Counted from the stretch's first letter, positions 34,991-46,865 are shown. The stretch: 64,000 nucleotides of DNA from Solwaraspora sp. WMMD406 (GCF_029626025.1 NZ_JARUBF010000001.1:4551001-4615000), one strand, 5' to 3'. Notes: generated by a model from the letters alone, not told the origin. Numbers and translations are program-made.

Positions 34991-35667
34991 CGGGCGGTCC
35001 GGTCATGGAGCAGATCACGCAATCGGGCCACGACCTCGTCGATGCCCATCTCGGTGGTGTCCAGCGCGACCGCGTCCGGGGCCTGCTGCAACGGGTCGGC
35101 GGTGCGGGTCGAGTCGAGCCGGTCACGGCGGGCGAGCGCTTCGGCGGTCGCGGCGACGTCCGCGGCGGTCTCCGCGCTGCGCCGGTGCGCGCGGGTCTCG
35201 GCGGATGCGGTGAGGTAGACCTTGAGGTCGGCGTCGGGCGCCACCACCGACCCGATGTCACGTCCTTCGACCACGATCGGCGCGTGCGCCGCGATCAGCG
35301 CCCGCTGTTCGACGACGAGCATTTCCCGTACGGCGGGTACGGCGGCGACCGCCGAGACGGCCGAGGTGACCTCGGATCCTCGGATCTCGTCGTCCACCGC
35401 GACCCCGTCGGCGACCACATGGGGTGCCGCCGGGTCGGTACCGATCGACAGCGTGACGTCAGCGGCGACCTTTTCGACGCCGTCGGCGTCGTGCGGGTCG
35501 ACGCCGGCCCGCAGCACCGCCCAGGTGACCGCCCGGTACATCGCCCCGGTGTCCAGGTAGCGTGCGCCGGCGACGCTCGCCAGTCGCCGGGAAACGGTGG
35601 ATTTGCCAGATCCGGACGGACCATCTACCGCGACCACGAAGTTCCCGGTCCGCGCCTGCTCAACCAC
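34987..35667 (-). CDS. cmk: Cytidylate kinase
   Basis: Converts CMP/dCMP to the diphosphate with ATP. The P-loop is [11 protein letters not shown] near residues 15-25, followed by [13 protein letters not shown] that binds the acceptor, and [23 protein letters not shown] with the conserved GRD(I/M)G signature; 226 residues is the normal length. The start is set at the GTG at 35667 because AGGAGG lies 7 nt upstream; the GTG two codons earlier would sit directly against that site. The stop overlaps der. The gene is about 100 bp downstream of rluB, in the conserved order found across actinobacteria. Confidence 0.96.
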   Translation of the reverse strand: MVEQARTGNFVVAVDGPSGSGKSTVSRRLASVAGARYLDTGAMYRAVTWAVLRAGVDPHDADGVEKVAADVTLSIGTDPAAPHVVADGVAVDDEIRGSEVTSAVSAVAAVPAVREMLVVEQRALIAAHAPIVVEGRDIGSVVAPDADLKVYLTASAETRAHRRSAETAADVAATAEALARRDRLDSTRTADPLQQAPDAVALDTTEMGIDEVVARLRDLLHDRTAR

Positions 35668-35673
35668 CGTCAC

Positions 35674-35680
35674 TCCTCCT
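35674..35680 (-). promoter_or_regulatory. Ribosome binding site that fixes the cmk start
   Basis: AGGAGGA on the minus strand touches the GTG at 35673, which is too close for initiation. It is optimally placed for the in-frame GTG at 35667. Confidence 0.65.
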
Positions 35681-35767
35681 CGCCTGCATCGTCGTTCCCA
35701 GTCGTCCCACCAGGTACCGCGTACCGCTCACCCTGGGGTGCCCACCGAACCGGTCCATCATGCCTGG

Positions 35768-36508
35768 TCAGCCATCCGTCGCCGCGAAGAGGGCGGAGAC
35801 CTCGGGATTGCCGAGCCGGCGGGTGCGGCCGGGCCTGAGGTCGCCGAGGCGGATCGGCCCGATGGCGGTGCGGATCAGCCGCGAGACGGGATGCCCGACC
35901 TCGTCGAACAGTCGCCGGACGATGTGGTTGCGCCCTTCGTGCAGCACGACCTCGACCTGCGCAGTCCGCCCCAGAGTGTCCAGCAACGTGTACTTGTCCA
36001 CCTTGGCTACCCCGTCGGCCAGTTCGACGCCGGCAAGCAACCGGCGTCCCACCACGCGGGGCAACGGACCGGCCACCTCGCACAGGTACGTCTTCGGCAC
36101 ACCGTACGAGGGATGCATCAGTCGGTGGGCCAGGGTGCCGTCGTTGGTCAGCAGCAACAGGCCCTCGCTGTCGGCGTCGAGTCGACCGACGTGGTAGACC
36201 CGCTCGTCGACCCGGTCCAGGAAGTCGGCCAGCGCGGTGCGGCCCTTCTCGTCGGCCATCGTCGAGACCACCCCACGAGGCTTGTTCATCGCCAGGTACA
36301 CCAGCCTGCTGTCGGTGACGATCCGCTCACCGTCGACGTGGATGACGCTGACCTGCGGATCGACTTTGTCGCCGAGCTGCGCCACCCGACCATCCACTGT
36401 GACCCGCCGTCGGAAGATCAGATCCTCACAGGCTCGTCTGGAGCCGATCCCGGCCGCGGCCAGCACCTTCTGCAGGCGCTGCGCACCGCTGTTGTCATCG
36501 CTGGGCAT
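35768..36508 (-). CDS. rluB: RluB-type 23S rRNA pseudouridine synthase
   Basis: 246-residue RsuA/RluB-family enzyme: N-terminal S4 RNA-binding domain (about 10-60, 'RLQKVLAAAGIGSRRACEDLI') and a pseudouridine synthase core with catalytic D in GRLDADSEGLLLLTNDG, 'MNKPRG' and 'GRNHIVRRLFDEVGHPV'. It probably makes the pseudouridine near the peptidyl-transferase centre (E. coli U2605), though RsuA-type 16S modification cannot be excluded by motif alone. The ATG lies inside the end of scpB (14-bp overlap) with GGAAGAG 7 nt upstream. The association with scpAB is a fixed actinobacterial arrangement. Confidence 0.93.
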   Translation of the reverse strand: MPSDDNSGAQRLQKVLAAAGIGSRRACEDLIFRRRVTVDGRVAQLGDKVDPQVSVIHVDGERIVTDSRLVYLAMNKPRGVVSTMADEKGRTALADFLDRVDERVYHVGRLDADSEGLLLLTNDGTLAHRLMHPSYGVPKTYLCEVAGPLPRVVGRRLLAGVELADGVAKVDKYTLLDTLGRTAQVEVVLHEGRNHIVRRLFDEVGHPVSRLIRTAIGPIRLGDLRPGRTRRLGNPEVSALFAATDG

Positions 36509-37355
36509 CGGCTATCTCTTCCACGTCGTCGGGCAGGAACGGAGCGAGCGAAGGCAGCTCGTCGACGCTGTCCAAGCCCAGTTTCTCCAGGAACAGCGGG
36601 GTCGTACGGTAGAGGTAGGCACCGGACTGGGGCTCGGTCCCGCACTCTTCGATCAGCCCCCGGGACACCAGCGTACGGATCACTCCGTCACAGTTGACAC
36701 CCCGGATCACCGATACCCGCGAGCGGGTCACCGGCTGTTTGTAGGCCACGACCGCCAACGTCTCGAGCGCCGCCTGAGTCAGCCGGACCGACTGCCCGTC
36801 CAGGACGAACCGTTCGACGTAGGCAGCGTATTCCGGCCGGGTGTAGAGCCGCCACCCGCCAGCCGCCCGACGCAGGTCGAACCCGTGCCCGGCAGCGGTG
36901 TAGCCGGCGGAGATCCGGCCCAGTTCCGCGGCGATCCGCTCGGTCGGCTCCTCCAGCACCTGCGCGAGTACCACCTCGGAGACCGGTTCGTCGACGACGA
37001 GCAGAATCGCCTCCAGCGCCGCCCGAAGATCCAGCGGTACGGACGGGTCCGGCTCGCCGAGCGGACCGGACGGCGCCAACGGGTCGGGCTCGGCCGGCAC
37101 CGTCGTCCACGCCGGCGCGGTGAGTTCAGCCTCGGACGAGGCAGGTGGCACGGCGAGTTCAGGATCGGCCCAAGGCTCTGCGGGCTCGGCCCGAGCAGCA
37201 GACTCGGCCTCGACCCGATCAACGGACTCGGCCGGGGCGACGGACTCGACCCGGCCAGCCGGTCCGTCGGCCTGCGGCGGCGTCGACCGGGCCCATGGCG
37301 GTACCCACGCGGCAGCCTGTTCGGCGAGCGAATCAGGCTGCTCGTCACTGCTCAC
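36495..37355 (-). CDS. scpB: ScpB, condensin-associated segregation protein
   Basis: Kleisin-interacting subunit of the Smc-ScpAB condensin that compacts and separates chromosomes. The C-terminal 170 residues carry two winged helices: 'LRAALEAILLVVDEPVSEVVLAQ' (in part) and 'LTQAALETLAVVAYKQPVTRSRVSVIRGVNCDG' (in part), and 'LIEECGTEPQSGAYLYRTT'. The first 105 residues are a long acidic, Pro/Ala-rich disordered extension rich in E-S-V-D repeats, typical of actinobacterial ScpB and absent from Bacillus. The GTG overlaps the scpA stop (GTGA). Both ends overlap neighbours, so expression is tightly tied to scpA and rluB. Confidence 0.95.
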   Translation of the reverse strand: MSSDEQPDSLAEQAAAWVPPWARSTPPQADGPAGRVESVAPAESVDRVEAESAARAEPAEPWADPELAVPPASSEAELTAPAWTTVPAEPDPLAPSGPLGEPDPSVPLDLRAALEAILLVVDEPVSEVVLAQVLEEPTERIAAELGRISAGYTAAGHGFDLRRAAGGWRLYTRPEYAAYVERFVLDGQSVRLTQAALETLAVVAYKQPVTRSRVSVIRGVNCDGVIRTLVSRGLIEECGTEPQSGAYLYRTTPLFLEKLGLDSVDELPSLAPFLPDDVEEIADAQR

Positions 37356-38272
37356 TGCGTCGTCTCCTTCGTCCGCGGCGGTTCCGGCGGCAGCGCATCG
37401 GGCGACGCGGCTGGCCGCTCCGGCGATCCCGCGTACTCGTCGATGGTGAGCTCCGCTCCCCCGTCGGTTCCACCTGTCCAGCTGACGGTCAGCTCACCAA
37501 GGGCCTGATCCTGACTGAAGCCGACCAGGCCTTCCCGGTAGAGCTCCAACAGCGCCAGGAAGCGGGCCACGATCTCCAAGGTGGACTCGCAGTCCAGGCA
37601 GAGTACCTGAAACGACGCCGAACCCATCCGGCGCAACCGGTCGCGCAACACGGTGGCGTGTTCCCGGACGCTGACCCGTACCTGATGGACGTGATCGACC
37701 GAGACGACCGGGACCGGGCGCGGGGTCATCGCCTTGAGCGCGAGCTTGGCCAGTCGCTCCGGTCCGATCCCGAGCACCAGCTCGGGCAGGGCTTGCGCGT
37801 AGCGCGGTTCGAGGGTGACCGACCGGGGGTAACGCCGCCCGCCGACCGCCTCCAAGCCGGCGATGTGCGCGGCGGCCTCCTTGAACGCCTTGTACTGCAG
37901 CAACCGGGCGAACAGCAGGTCCCGGGCCTCCAACAGGGCGAGGTCGTCCTCGTCCTCCACCTGCGCGGCCGGCAGCAGCCGGGCGGCCTTGAGATCGAGC
38001 AGAGTGGCGGCGATGACCAGGAACTCACTGGCCTCGTCGAGGTCCCAATCGTCACCCATCGCCCGGATGTAGGCGATGAACTCGTCGGTCACCTGATGCA
38101 GGGCCACCTCGGTGACGTCGAGCTTGTGTTTACCGATCAGCTGCAGGAGCAGGTCGAACGGGCCGGTGAAGTTGGCGAGGCGGACGGTGAAGCCGGAACC
38201 CTCCACGACCGGTGCGGCCACCGCCTCGGTGGCCTGCTCGGGGGCTACGGCATCGGCTGTCGGGGCGCTCAC
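37352..38272 (-). CDS. scpA: ScpA, kleisin subunit of condensin
   Basis: Kleisin that bridges the Smc heads. The N-terminal domain reads FTVRLANFTGPFDLLLQLIGKHKLDV (shown here in part: NFTGPFDLLLQLI), followed by 'EFLVIAATLLDLKAARLLP' and the C-terminal winged helix 'STLEIVARFLALLELYREGLV'. Length is about 306 residues from the GTG at 38272; a GTG at 38308 would add 12 residues of poor quality, and neither has a clear ribosome binding site, so the start is uncertain. It follows parA by 43 bp and overlaps scpB. The order parA-scpA-scpB-rluB is conserved in actinobacteria and mycobacteria. Confidence 0.94.
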   Translation of the reverse strand: MSAPTADAVAPEQATEAVAAPVVEGSGFTVRLANFTGPFDLLLQLIGKHKLDVTEVALHQVTDEFIAYIRAMGDDWDLDEASEFLVIAATLLDLKAARLLPAAQVEDEDDLALLEARDLLFARLLQYKAFKEAAAHIAGLEAVGGRRYPRSVTLEPRYAQALPELVLGIGPERLAKLALKAMTPRPVPVVSVDHVHQVRVSVREHATVLRDRLRRMGSASFQVLCLDCESTLEIVARFLALLELYREGLVGFSQDQALGELTVSWTGGTDGGAELTIDEYAGSPERPAASPDALPPEPPRTKETTQ

Positions 38273-38315
38273 CAGTCGACCGTAGTGCACCTGCGTGGCG
38301 GGCCACACCGGCAGG

Positions 38316-39245
38316 TCAACGCTCCGCCTGTTGTGCGATCACCTCGCGGGCCAACTGCCGGTAGTTGCGGGCACCGGACGAGGCCGGGTCGAGGCTGGTG
38401 ATCGGAGCGCCCGCGACGGTCGACTCCGGGAACTTGACGGTCTTGGTGATCACCGTCTGATAGACCTTGTCACCGAAGGCCTCGACGACCCGCTGCAGGA
38501 CCTGACGGCAGTGCGTGGTCCGGCTGTCGTACATGGTGGCGAGGATGCCTTCGAGCTCCAGGTCGAAGTTGAGCCGCTCCCGGACCTTGTCGATCGTGTC
38601 GAGCAGCAACGCCACGCCACGCAGGCTGAAGAACTCACACTCCAGCGGGATCAGTACGCCGTGCGCGACGGTCAACGCGTTGATGGCGAGCAGACCGAGC
38701 GACGGCTGGCAGTCGATCAGGACGTAGTCGTACTCCTTGCGGATCGACTTGAGCACCCGGGCCAGGGCCATCTCCCGGGCGACCTCGTTGACCAGCTGGA
38801 TCTCGGCGGCCGACAGGTCGATGTTGGCGGGCAGCAGGTGCAGACCGGCGACGTCGGTCTTGATCAGGACGTCTTCGGCGGTGACGTCGTCCTGCATGAG
38901 CAGGTTGTAGACCGACAGGTCGAGATTGTGGGGATTGACGCCGAGACCGACCGACAGCGCGCCCTGCGGGTCGAAGTCCACCAGCAGGACCTTGCGACCG
39001 TACTCGGCGAGCGCCGCACCGAGGTTGATGGTGGTGGTGGTCTTTCCGACGCCACCCTTCTGGTTGGCCATCGCGATGATCCGCGCCGGCCCGTGCCGGT
39101 CGGTCGGCATCGGCTCGGGAATCGGCTTGCGCATCGTGTAGGCCGTGGGGTCGGCCGGCCCGAGTTCGGCGCTGAGGTCGAGCCCGGCCTGCTGCTCCCG
39201 CAGCGTCGAGGTCCACGCCTCGGCACGGTCACTGTTGCCCGCCAT
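38316..39245 (-). CDS. ParA/Soj-like ATPase next to scpAB
   Basis: Deviant-Walker ATPase of 309 residues. KGGVGKTTTTINLGAALA near 64-81 is the P-loop with the intermolecular Lys; DFDPQGALSVGLG and DCQPSLGLLAINAL are Walker A' and B. Like other Soj proteins it should dimerise on ATP and bind DNA non-specifically. It is the extra ParA found beside scpAB in actinobacteria (as in Mycobacterium), not the origin-linked parA, and no parB follows. The N-terminal 50 residues are an extension with 'MRKPIPEPMPTDRHGPAR'. The ATG has GGAGGGGG upstream. Likely role in chromosome or plasmid-like segregation together with condensin. Confidence 0.92.
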   Translation of the reverse strand: MAGNSDRAEAWTSTLREQQAGLDLSAELGPADPTAYTMRKPIPEPMPTDRHGPARIIAMANQKGGVGKTTTTINLGAALAEYGRKVLLVDFDPQGALSVGLGVNPHNLDLSVYNLLMQDDVTAEDVLIKTDVAGLHLLPANIDLSAAEIQLVNEVAREMALARVLKSIRKEYDYVLIDCQPSLGLLAINALTVAHGVLIPLECEFFSLRGVALLLDTIDKVRERLNFDLELEGILATMYDSRTTHCRQVLQRVVEAFGDKVYQTVITKTVKFPESTVAGAPITSLDPASSGARNYRQLAREVIAQQAER

Positions 39246-39457
39246 GTCCTGTGCGCCCCCTCCCGACGACTGCTCGGCGCCGGAACCGACCGGCGTCTCC
39301 AGCGGTGTCGCCGCTGCGGGCTCGTCTGCCGCCGTACGATGCCCGCGCCGTTGCTCGACTGTACGCCACCGGCCGCAGGTGCGGCGGACACCGGCCCGGC
39401 GTGTCGACCCGGCACGACCTGCGTCCCGGTGCGCCGACCAGACGGGTGCCCGGCCGG

Positions 39458-40381
39458 TCAGCGGCGGGCCCGTGGGTGTGCGAGGGCGTACACCTCGCGC
39501 AGCCGGTCGACGGTCACCAGGGTGTAGACCTGGGTGGTGGTCACCGAGGCGTGGCCGAGCAGTTCCTGCACCACCCGGACGTCCGCGCCGCCGTCGAGCA
39601 GATGAGTGGCGTACGAGTGGCGCAACGTGTGCGGGGACACCGCGTGCACGCCGGTGTCGGCCAGCCCGGCGCGCCCGGCACAGCGACGCAGCACGGTCCA
39701 GGCGCTCTGCCGGGAGAGCTGGCCACCACGCGCGTTGAGGAAGATCGCCGGGCTGCCCCGGCCGGCGGCGGCGAGCGCCGGACGGACCCGGGTCAGGTAG
39801 GCCCGCAGCGCCTCGGCGGCGTACCGCCCGACCGGCACGATCCGCTGACGTCCGCCCTTCCCCCGCAACAGCACCACGCCGGCGTCGAGGTCCAGGTCGT
39901 CGACGGCCGCGCCGACGGCCTCGGAGATCCGGGCACCGGTGCCGTAGAGGAACTCCAACAGCGCCCGGTCGCGCACCTCGAGCGACACACCCGGGCGGTC
40001 GACCTCGCCGGCGGCGGCCAGGAGGCGCTCGACCTGGTCGACGTCGAGTGCACGGGGCAACCGTCGGGGTGGGGCCGCCGGACGGATGTCCCGCGCGGCG
40101 TCGACACCGGCGTAGCCTTCGCGGGCGGCGAAGCGGTGCAGTCCGCGTACGGCGCTGGCCGCGCGGGCCGTGGAGGCGACCGACAGCCGCGGTTGGCCGC
40201 CGTCGCCCGCCCGCAACGCGGCGAGGTGCCCGGTGACGTCGGCCGGCGTGACGTCGGCGAGGTCCCGCACTCCGGCCTGGGCGAGCGTGTCGAGGTACCG
40301 GTTCAGATCACGCCGATAGGACCGCAACGTGTGCGTCGACAGCCCGCGTTCGACGGTGAGATGGTCCAGATAGGACCGCAC
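39458..40381 (-). CDS. xerD: XerD-type tyrosine recombinase
   Basis: Site-specific recombinase that resolves chromosome dimers at dif, 307 residues from the GTG at 40381. The SAM-like N-terminal domain starts [16 protein letters not shown]. The catalytic set is complete: R151 (GARISEAV), K175, H251 and R254 ([15 protein letters not shown]), H277 ([10 protein letters not shown]) and Y286 (QVYTLV). The frame stays open upstream through a (Pro-Ala)n run made by eleven TGCCGG repeats without an ATG/GTG/TTG start, so the repeat is probably untranslated leader rather than coding. The gene lies 212 bp before parA and about 90 bp after ald, which is a common actinobacterial arrangement (ald-xerD-parA-scpA). 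Confidence 0.94.
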   Translation of the reverse strand: MRSYLDHLTVERGLSTHTLRSYRRDLNRYLDTLAQAGVRDLADVTPADVTGHLAALRAGDGGQPRLSVASTARAASAVRGLHRFAAREGYAGVDAARDIRPAAPPRRLPRALDVDQVERLLAAAGEVDRPGVSLEVRDRALLEFLYGTGARISEAVGAAVDDLDLDAGVVLLRGKGGRQRIVPVGRYAAEALRAYLTRVRPALAAAGRGSPAIFLNARGGQLSRQSAWTVLRRCAGRAGLADTGVHAVSPHTLRHSYATHLLDGGADVRVVQELLGHASVTTTQVYTLVTVDRLREVYALAHPRARR

Positions 40382-40393
40382 CGCCTGGCTGAG

Positions 40394-40459
40394 TGCCGGT
40401 GCCGGTGCCGGTGCCGGTGCCGGTGCCGGTGCCGGTGCCGGTGCCGGTGCCGGTGCCGG
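40394..40459. repeat. Hexanucleotide microsatellite, 11 x TGCCGG, between ald and xerD
   Basis: Eleven perfect tandem copies of TGCCGG (CCGGCA on the transcribed strand) occupy most of the 92-bp gap between the ald stop and the xerD start. Such tracts slip during replication. Six-base changes would not shift a frame but would alter the spacing and structure of the xerD leader. Confidence 0.9.
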
Positions 40460-40473
40460 TGGAGTTTCGCCGC

Positions 40474-41589
40474 TCAGCCGAGGACCTCCGTCAACGACCG
40501 ACTGGTCATCGCGTGGGCCTCGGCGACCGGACCGTAGGTGAGTTCGCCGTCGTGCGTGTTCAGGCCGGCGGCGAGCGCGGCGTCCCGACGCGCGGCGTCG
40601 CGCCAGCCCCGGTTGGCCAGTTCGAGCGCGTACGGCAGCGTCACGTTCGTCAGCGCGTACGTGCTGGTGTGCGGAACAGCGCCGGGCATGTTGGCGACGC
40701 AGTAGAAGACCGAGTCGTGCACCCGGTAGACCGGGTCGGCGTGGGTGGTCGGTCGGGAGTCTTCGAAGCAGCCGCCCTGATCGATCGAGATGTCGACCAG
40801 CACGCTGCCCGGCTTCATCCGGGACACCAGGTCGTTGGTGACCAGCCTGGGGGCCTTCGCGCCGGGTACAAGGACCGCGCCGATCACCATGTCGGCGTCC
40901 AGCACCGCCCGCTCGACCTCATAGGTGTTGGAGGCCACGGTCTGCAGATGCCCCTGATAGATGGCGTCGGCCTGACGCAACTTGTTGATGTTGCGGTCGA
41001 GCAGCAGGACCTCGGCCTGCATGCCGAGGGCGATCGCGGCGGCGTTCATCCCGGAGACACCGGCGCCGATCACCACGACCTTGGCCGCGTACACCCCGGA
41101 GACGCCGCCCATCAGGACTCCCCGGCCGCCGCCGGAGCGCATCAGATGGTACGCCCCGACCTGGGGAGCCAGTCGGCCGGCGACCTCGGACATCGGGGCG
41201 AGCAGCGGCAGCGCCCGGTCGGCGGTCTCCACCGTCTCGTACGCGATGCCGGTGACCCGTTGCCGCAGCAGCGCGTCGGTGCACTCCCGGGAGGCGGCGA
41301 GATGCAGGTAGGTGAACAGCACCTGGCCGGGGCGCATCCGGTGGTACTCCTCGGCGATCGGCTCCTTGACCTTGAGTACCAGGTCGCTGTCGTGCCACAC
41401 GTCGTCGGCGGTGGCCAGCACGGTGGCGCCGGCGGCGGCGAACTCGTCGTCGGCGATGGACGAACCGACGCCGGCACCGGTCTCCACCAGCACCTGGTGG
41501 CCGGCTCGGACGAACTCGTGTACGCCGGCCGGGGTGATCGCCACCCGGTACTCGTGGTTCTTGACCTCGCGGGGGATGCCAACCTTCAC
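40474..41589 (-). CDS. ald: Alanine dehydrogenase
   Basis: NAD-dependent L-alanine dehydrogenase, 371 residues, the usual length. N-terminus [20 protein letters not shown] has the family substrate Arg; '[10 protein letters not shown]' and HLAASREC hold catalytic Lys75- and His96-type residues. The NAD domain has [12 protein letters not shown] at about 172, and '[22 protein letters not shown]' follows. It links alanine catabolism and nitrogen assimilation; in actinomycetes it supports sporulation and hypoxic growth. GAGAGGTG sits 8 nt before the GTG. A plausible -10 box lies about 55 nt upstream, so it is its own transcription unit and may run on into xerD. Confidence 0.97.
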   Translation of the reverse strand: MKVGIPREVKNHEYRVAITPAGVHEFVRAGHQVLVETGAGVGSSIADDEFAAAGATVLATADDVWHDSDLVLKVKEPIAEEYHRMRPGQVLFTYLHLAASRECTDALLRQRVTGIAYETVETADRALPLLAPMSEVAGRLAPQVGAYHLMRSGGGRGVLMGGVSGVYAAKVVVIGAGVSGMNAAAIALGMQAEVLLLDRNINKLRQADAIYQGHLQTVASNTYEVERAVLDADMVIGAVLVPGAKAPRLVTNDLVSRMKPGSVLVDISIDQGGCFEDSRPTTHADPVYRVHDSVFYCVANMPGAVPHTSTYALTNVTLPYALELANRGWRDAARRDAALAAGLNTHDGELTYGPVAEAHAMTSRSLTEVLG

Positions 41590-41642
41590 GTCGATGTCAC
41601 CTCTCTGCCCGGCGGCACTGCCCGAACGTCCCTGTCCGGCGC

Positions 41643-41648
41643 AGTGTA
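41643..41648 (-). promoter_or_regulatory. Candidate -10 element for ald
   Basis: TACACT on the minus strand, about 55 nt upstream of the ald start. It fits the TAnnnT consensus; no clear -35 box is paired with it. Confidence 0.4.
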
Positions 41649-41858
41649 GATCCGCAGCGACGGCGGGGCCGGCCGCATGGTGCCAGCGGTACGGCGACGG
41701 GGTTGACGATCTGTCATCCGACCCGGCCCGGGATCATCCAGCCGGTTCGGCCCTTCATTGGGTCGGACGTAGGAGGCTTCGATAGCCGTACGGTCAGTGC
41801 CGCCCACCCACCGTCCCACTATATGGACCACCCGCCGATCGGAGCCACCATCGATCGC

Positions 41859-41864
41859 TACATT
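41859..41864 (+). promoter_or_regulatory. Candidate -10 box for a leaderless TM2 gene
   Basis: TACATT ends 8 nt before the ATG at 41873 and no ribosome binding site lies between. The mRNA may begin at or next to the start codon. Confidence 0.4.
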
Positions 41865-41872
41865 GCCCCCTT

Positions 41873-42124
41873 ATGACCACTCCTCAATATCCAGGCGCCT
41901 CGGGCGTCTCGGACAAAAGCAAGGTCGTCGCCGGCATCCTCGGCATTCTGCTGGGCGGATTCGGCGTCGGCCGGTTCTACATGGGCGACACGAAGACCGG
42001 CGTACTCCAGTTGGTGGTAAGCCTGGTCACCTGTGGGCTAGGGGGAATCTGGGGCTTCGTCGACGGGATCCTCATCCTCATCAATGGTGGAGTGGACGGG
42101 CAGGGCCGGCCGCTGCGGGACTGA
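41873..42124 (+). CDS. TM2 domain membrane protein
   Basis: Small inner-membrane protein of 83 residues. After a short polar N-terminus it shows the TM2 domain: KVVAGILGILLGGFGVGRFYMGDTKTG (first helix and turn, given here only by its ends) and 'LVVSLVTCGLGGIWGFVDGI' as the second helix, with the conserved G-x-x-G-R-F-Y and D-G residues. TM2 proteins are widespread in bacteria and of unknown function; in eukaryotes they are linked to signalling. No Shine-Dalgarno site is present and a TACATT box lies close upstream, pointing to leaderless expression. It is convergent with the NUDIX gene and separated from it by a hairpin. Confidence 0.88.
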   Translation: MTTPQYPGASGVSDKSKVVAGILGILLGGFGVGRFYMGDTKTGVLQLVVSLVTCGLGGIWGFVDGILILINGGVDGQGRPLRD

Positions 42125-42163
42125 CCTTCGGCCCGGCACCACCAGGATGCACCGAGTGCCGGA

Positions 42164-42194
42164 TGGCCGGGGTTGTCGTCGACTCCCCCGGCCA
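42164..42194. terminator. Bidirectional hairpin between TM2 and NUDIX genes
   Basis: TGGCCGGGG and CCCCGGCCA form a 9-bp stem with a 13-nt loop between two convergent genes. It is likely to end both transcripts. Confidence 0.6.
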
Positions 42195-42246
42195 CCTGAG
42201 CCTCACCCACGCCAGCCCCGGGCCAGCATCCGTCGCCAACCGGCGA

Positions 42247-44594
<2,348 letters not shown>

Positions 44595-46865
44595 TCACTG
44601 GTGAAGCTGCTGGCGCGATCCACGGGACTCCACGGTAACACCTGCCGAAACGGCCGGTTCGTCGCCCTGGGTCGGCGGTCGTGCGGGGTGAGCAGGCCGG
44701 ACCGCGTGCGCCGGGTGCGGCGCTCGCCCCGGATCGACGGGACCCGGTCCGGTCACCGGTCCGGTCACCGGTCTGGTGCGGTCCGCCGAGTGTCCCAACA
44801 CCCGCAACGCGACCAACGTCGCCATCGGCACCGCGACCGCGGCCGCCGCCCCCGCCACGTCCAAGGCGGTACCGGACAGTCCTCCGCCGATCACCGCGGC
44901 GACCACCGTGCCCGCCATCGCGGCCCGGACCGCCGGGTAGATCCCGAACAGCCGCTTCAACCCACCCCACGGCTGCATCAGGCCGAACCAGACCAGCACC
45001 GCGCTGACCACCGCCAGTACGGTGAGCGGGCTGCCGAGCAGGGCCGACACGTTCGCCGCCGATGACCGGTGCAGCGTCAGCCCGGCCGTACCGTCACCCA
45101 GGGCGGTCAGGAAACGCCCCAGGCTGCCCCGCTCCGTCTCGGGCCGCTGCAGGTCGATCACCGCGAAACCGGCGGTGACCACGAGCCCGGCGATCGCCGC
45201 CCACGCCAACCGGTGGAAGCTCAGCCAGCCACCGGTGCTGATCGCGGCGGCGGCGCACACGCCGGCGGTGAGGGCGATCGCCCCCACCGGATCGGCGCCG
45301 AGGTACGGGCTGCCGATCACGATCACCGCCGTACCGCCGATCGTCACGACGACCGCCGGACGCCAGGTACGCCGTACCCGCTGGGCCAGACAACCGGCGG
45401 CGAGCAGTGTTCCGGCGATCAGCACACCGAGACCGACCGTGCCGAGACCGGCGTACCGGCCGCCCTCCGACGCGGAGTAACCGGTGACCCCGTTGAGCTG
45501 CAGCCGCGCGCCGGTGAGCACGTCGACCGCGACCACCACCGCCGCGATCGCGGCGACCAGTGCCATCGGACCGAGCGTGCGCCGGTACGGACTGCTCAGC
45601 CGGACCGCCGCCGTCGCCACCACCAGCAGCAGTACGGTGACCCCGGCCAACACGACCGCCGGCTGCCCGGTACGCCACCAGGGGACCGCGTCGGCGACCA
45701 GCGCCGCCGGGATGGCCAGTGCCGCCGCGATCAGCAAAACCTCGACCACGCCGTTGGCGCGGCGGGTCAGTGGGTCCGACCGTGGCCGTCCCGCCTCCCG
45801 GCGGGCCCGGTGCAGCAGCGGGACGACGGCGATGGCGAGCAGGGTCTGGAATCCGGCGAGCAAGGCGAAGAACCAGGCGGCGGCACGGCGCTGCGCGCGA
45901 GCTTCCTGATCCGCGTCCGCCGGCGCGGCCATCGCGTCGGCCAGGTCGGCCGGGCGGCCCGGGACCGGACTCGCCGGTTGCCCGATGAACAACCGCTCGG
46001 GCTGGTCGCGGTCCAGTACGTGCAGCGCGGTGGGAGCCAGGTCGACCAGTTGCAGATAGCCGTCGCGGCCGGTGGTCGGTGAGGTGATCCAGCCGTTCTC
46101 CCAACCGGGGCCGTCAGCGACGGCGACGTGCAACCGGGACGTCTGGCCGGTGTCGGCCAGTCCGACGACCAACACCAGGGACCGCTGCGGGCGGGCCGCC
46201 AAGACCCTGGCGAGCTGCGCGTCGGCCTGCCGGGCCGCCTCGGCCCGGCGCGCCGGGTCGTCGCCGGCGACCACACCGGCGTCGACCACGCTCAGCACAC
46301 AGGAGGCGAGCAGGTCACCCGGATCCGGCGGGAGTCGCGGCTCGTAGCGGTCGACGCGGCCGAACGGACGCGCGGCCGCCAGCGCCGCGCCGGGGCCGAC
46401 GGCGACGGTACAGCGCACCGATTCGGCCAACGCGCCGGGAACGGCGCCCCACGACAGTCGTTCCTGGTTGTGTCGCACGGTCGCCGCCTGCGACGGAAGA
46501 TAGCCGCCGATGCCGTCCGGCTGGTCGACCGCGATGTCCGTCGGCGGGCACTCGCCCAAGACGGCCACCTGGTCGTACGCGGCGTAGTTGCCGGCGCCGA
46601 GGGTGACCCAGCCGTCGACCGGGCAGGTGGGACGCCGTGCTGACCGGACCGACAGCGACCCGATGGAACCCTGCTCGGCCAGCGCCCACAGCGCCGGGGT
46701 GGTCTGCGGGTCGACGTCGTCCCACCGCAGTCCCGGCACACCGACGATGACGACGTAGTCGGCACTGCGCCCGGACGCGCCGACCGCGCCCCGGTCCGCC
46801 ACCGCGGCCACGCCGACGGCCAGCAGCACCGACATCAACAGCAGGGGCACGATCCGGTGGCGCAT
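44595..46865 (-). CDS. Actinobacterial membrane protein with an alkaline-phosphatase-like outer domain
   Basis: 756-residue protein found in actinobacterial murJ/steA neighbourhoods, with no assigned activity. A signal-anchor (about 5-25) is followed by an extracytoplasmic domain (about 35-330) with 'DYVVIVGVPGLRWDDVD' and 'LWALAEQGSIGSLSVRS', which resembles alkaline-phosphatase/phosphodiesterase folds; most metal ligands of the active enzymes are not obvious. About 12 hydrophobic segments follow (350-700), then a Pro/His/Arg-rich cytoplasmic tail (about 705-756). The start overlaps the GT4 stop (TGATG), so it is coupled to the glycosyltransferase. It may build or modify a lipid-linked envelope polymer. 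Function unknown; family by neighbourhood and domain shape. Confidence 0.75.
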   Translation of the reverse strand: MRHRIVPLLLMSVLLAVGVAAVADRGAVGASGRSADYVVIVGVPGLRWDDVDPQTTPALWALAEQGSIGSLSVRSARRPTCPVDGWVTLGAGNYAAYDQVAVLGECPPTDIAVDQPDGIGGYLPSQAATVRHNQERLSWGAVPGALAESVRCTVAVGPGAALAAARPFGRVDRYEPRLPPDPGDLLASCVLSVVDAGVVAGDDPARRAEAARQADAQLARVLAARPQRSLVLVVGLADTGQTSRLHVAVADGPGWENGWITSPTTGRDGYLQLVDLAPTALHVLDRDQPERLFIGQPASPVPGRPADLADAMAAPADADQEARAQRRAAAWFFALLAGFQTLLAIAVVPLLHRARREAGRPRSDPLTRRANGVVEVLLIAAALAIPAALVADAVPWWRTGQPAVVLAGVTVLLLVVATAAVRLSSPYRRTLGPMALVAAIAAVVVAVDVLTGARLQLNGVTGYSASEGGRYAGLGTVGLGVLIAGTLLAAGCLAQRVRRTWRPAVVVTIGGTAVIVIGSPYLGADPVGAIALTAGVCAAAAISTGGWLSFHRLAWAAIAGLVVTAGFAVIDLQRPETERGSLGRFLTALGDGTAGLTLHRSSAANVSALLGSPLTVLAVVSAVLVWFGLMQPWGGLKRLFGIYPAVRAAMAGTVVAAVIGGGLSGTALDVAGAAAAVAVPMATLVALRVLGHSADRTRPVTGPVTGPGPVDPGRAPHPAHAVRPAHPARPPTQGDEPAVSAGVTVESRGSRQQLHQ

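Noticed and set aside
40393..41649. A plus-strand reading frame starting with a long Pro-Val run
   Set aside because: It is the antisense of ald plus the TGCCGG microsatellite. The Pro-Val run is just the repeat read in one frame; ald is complete on the other strand with full family motifs.
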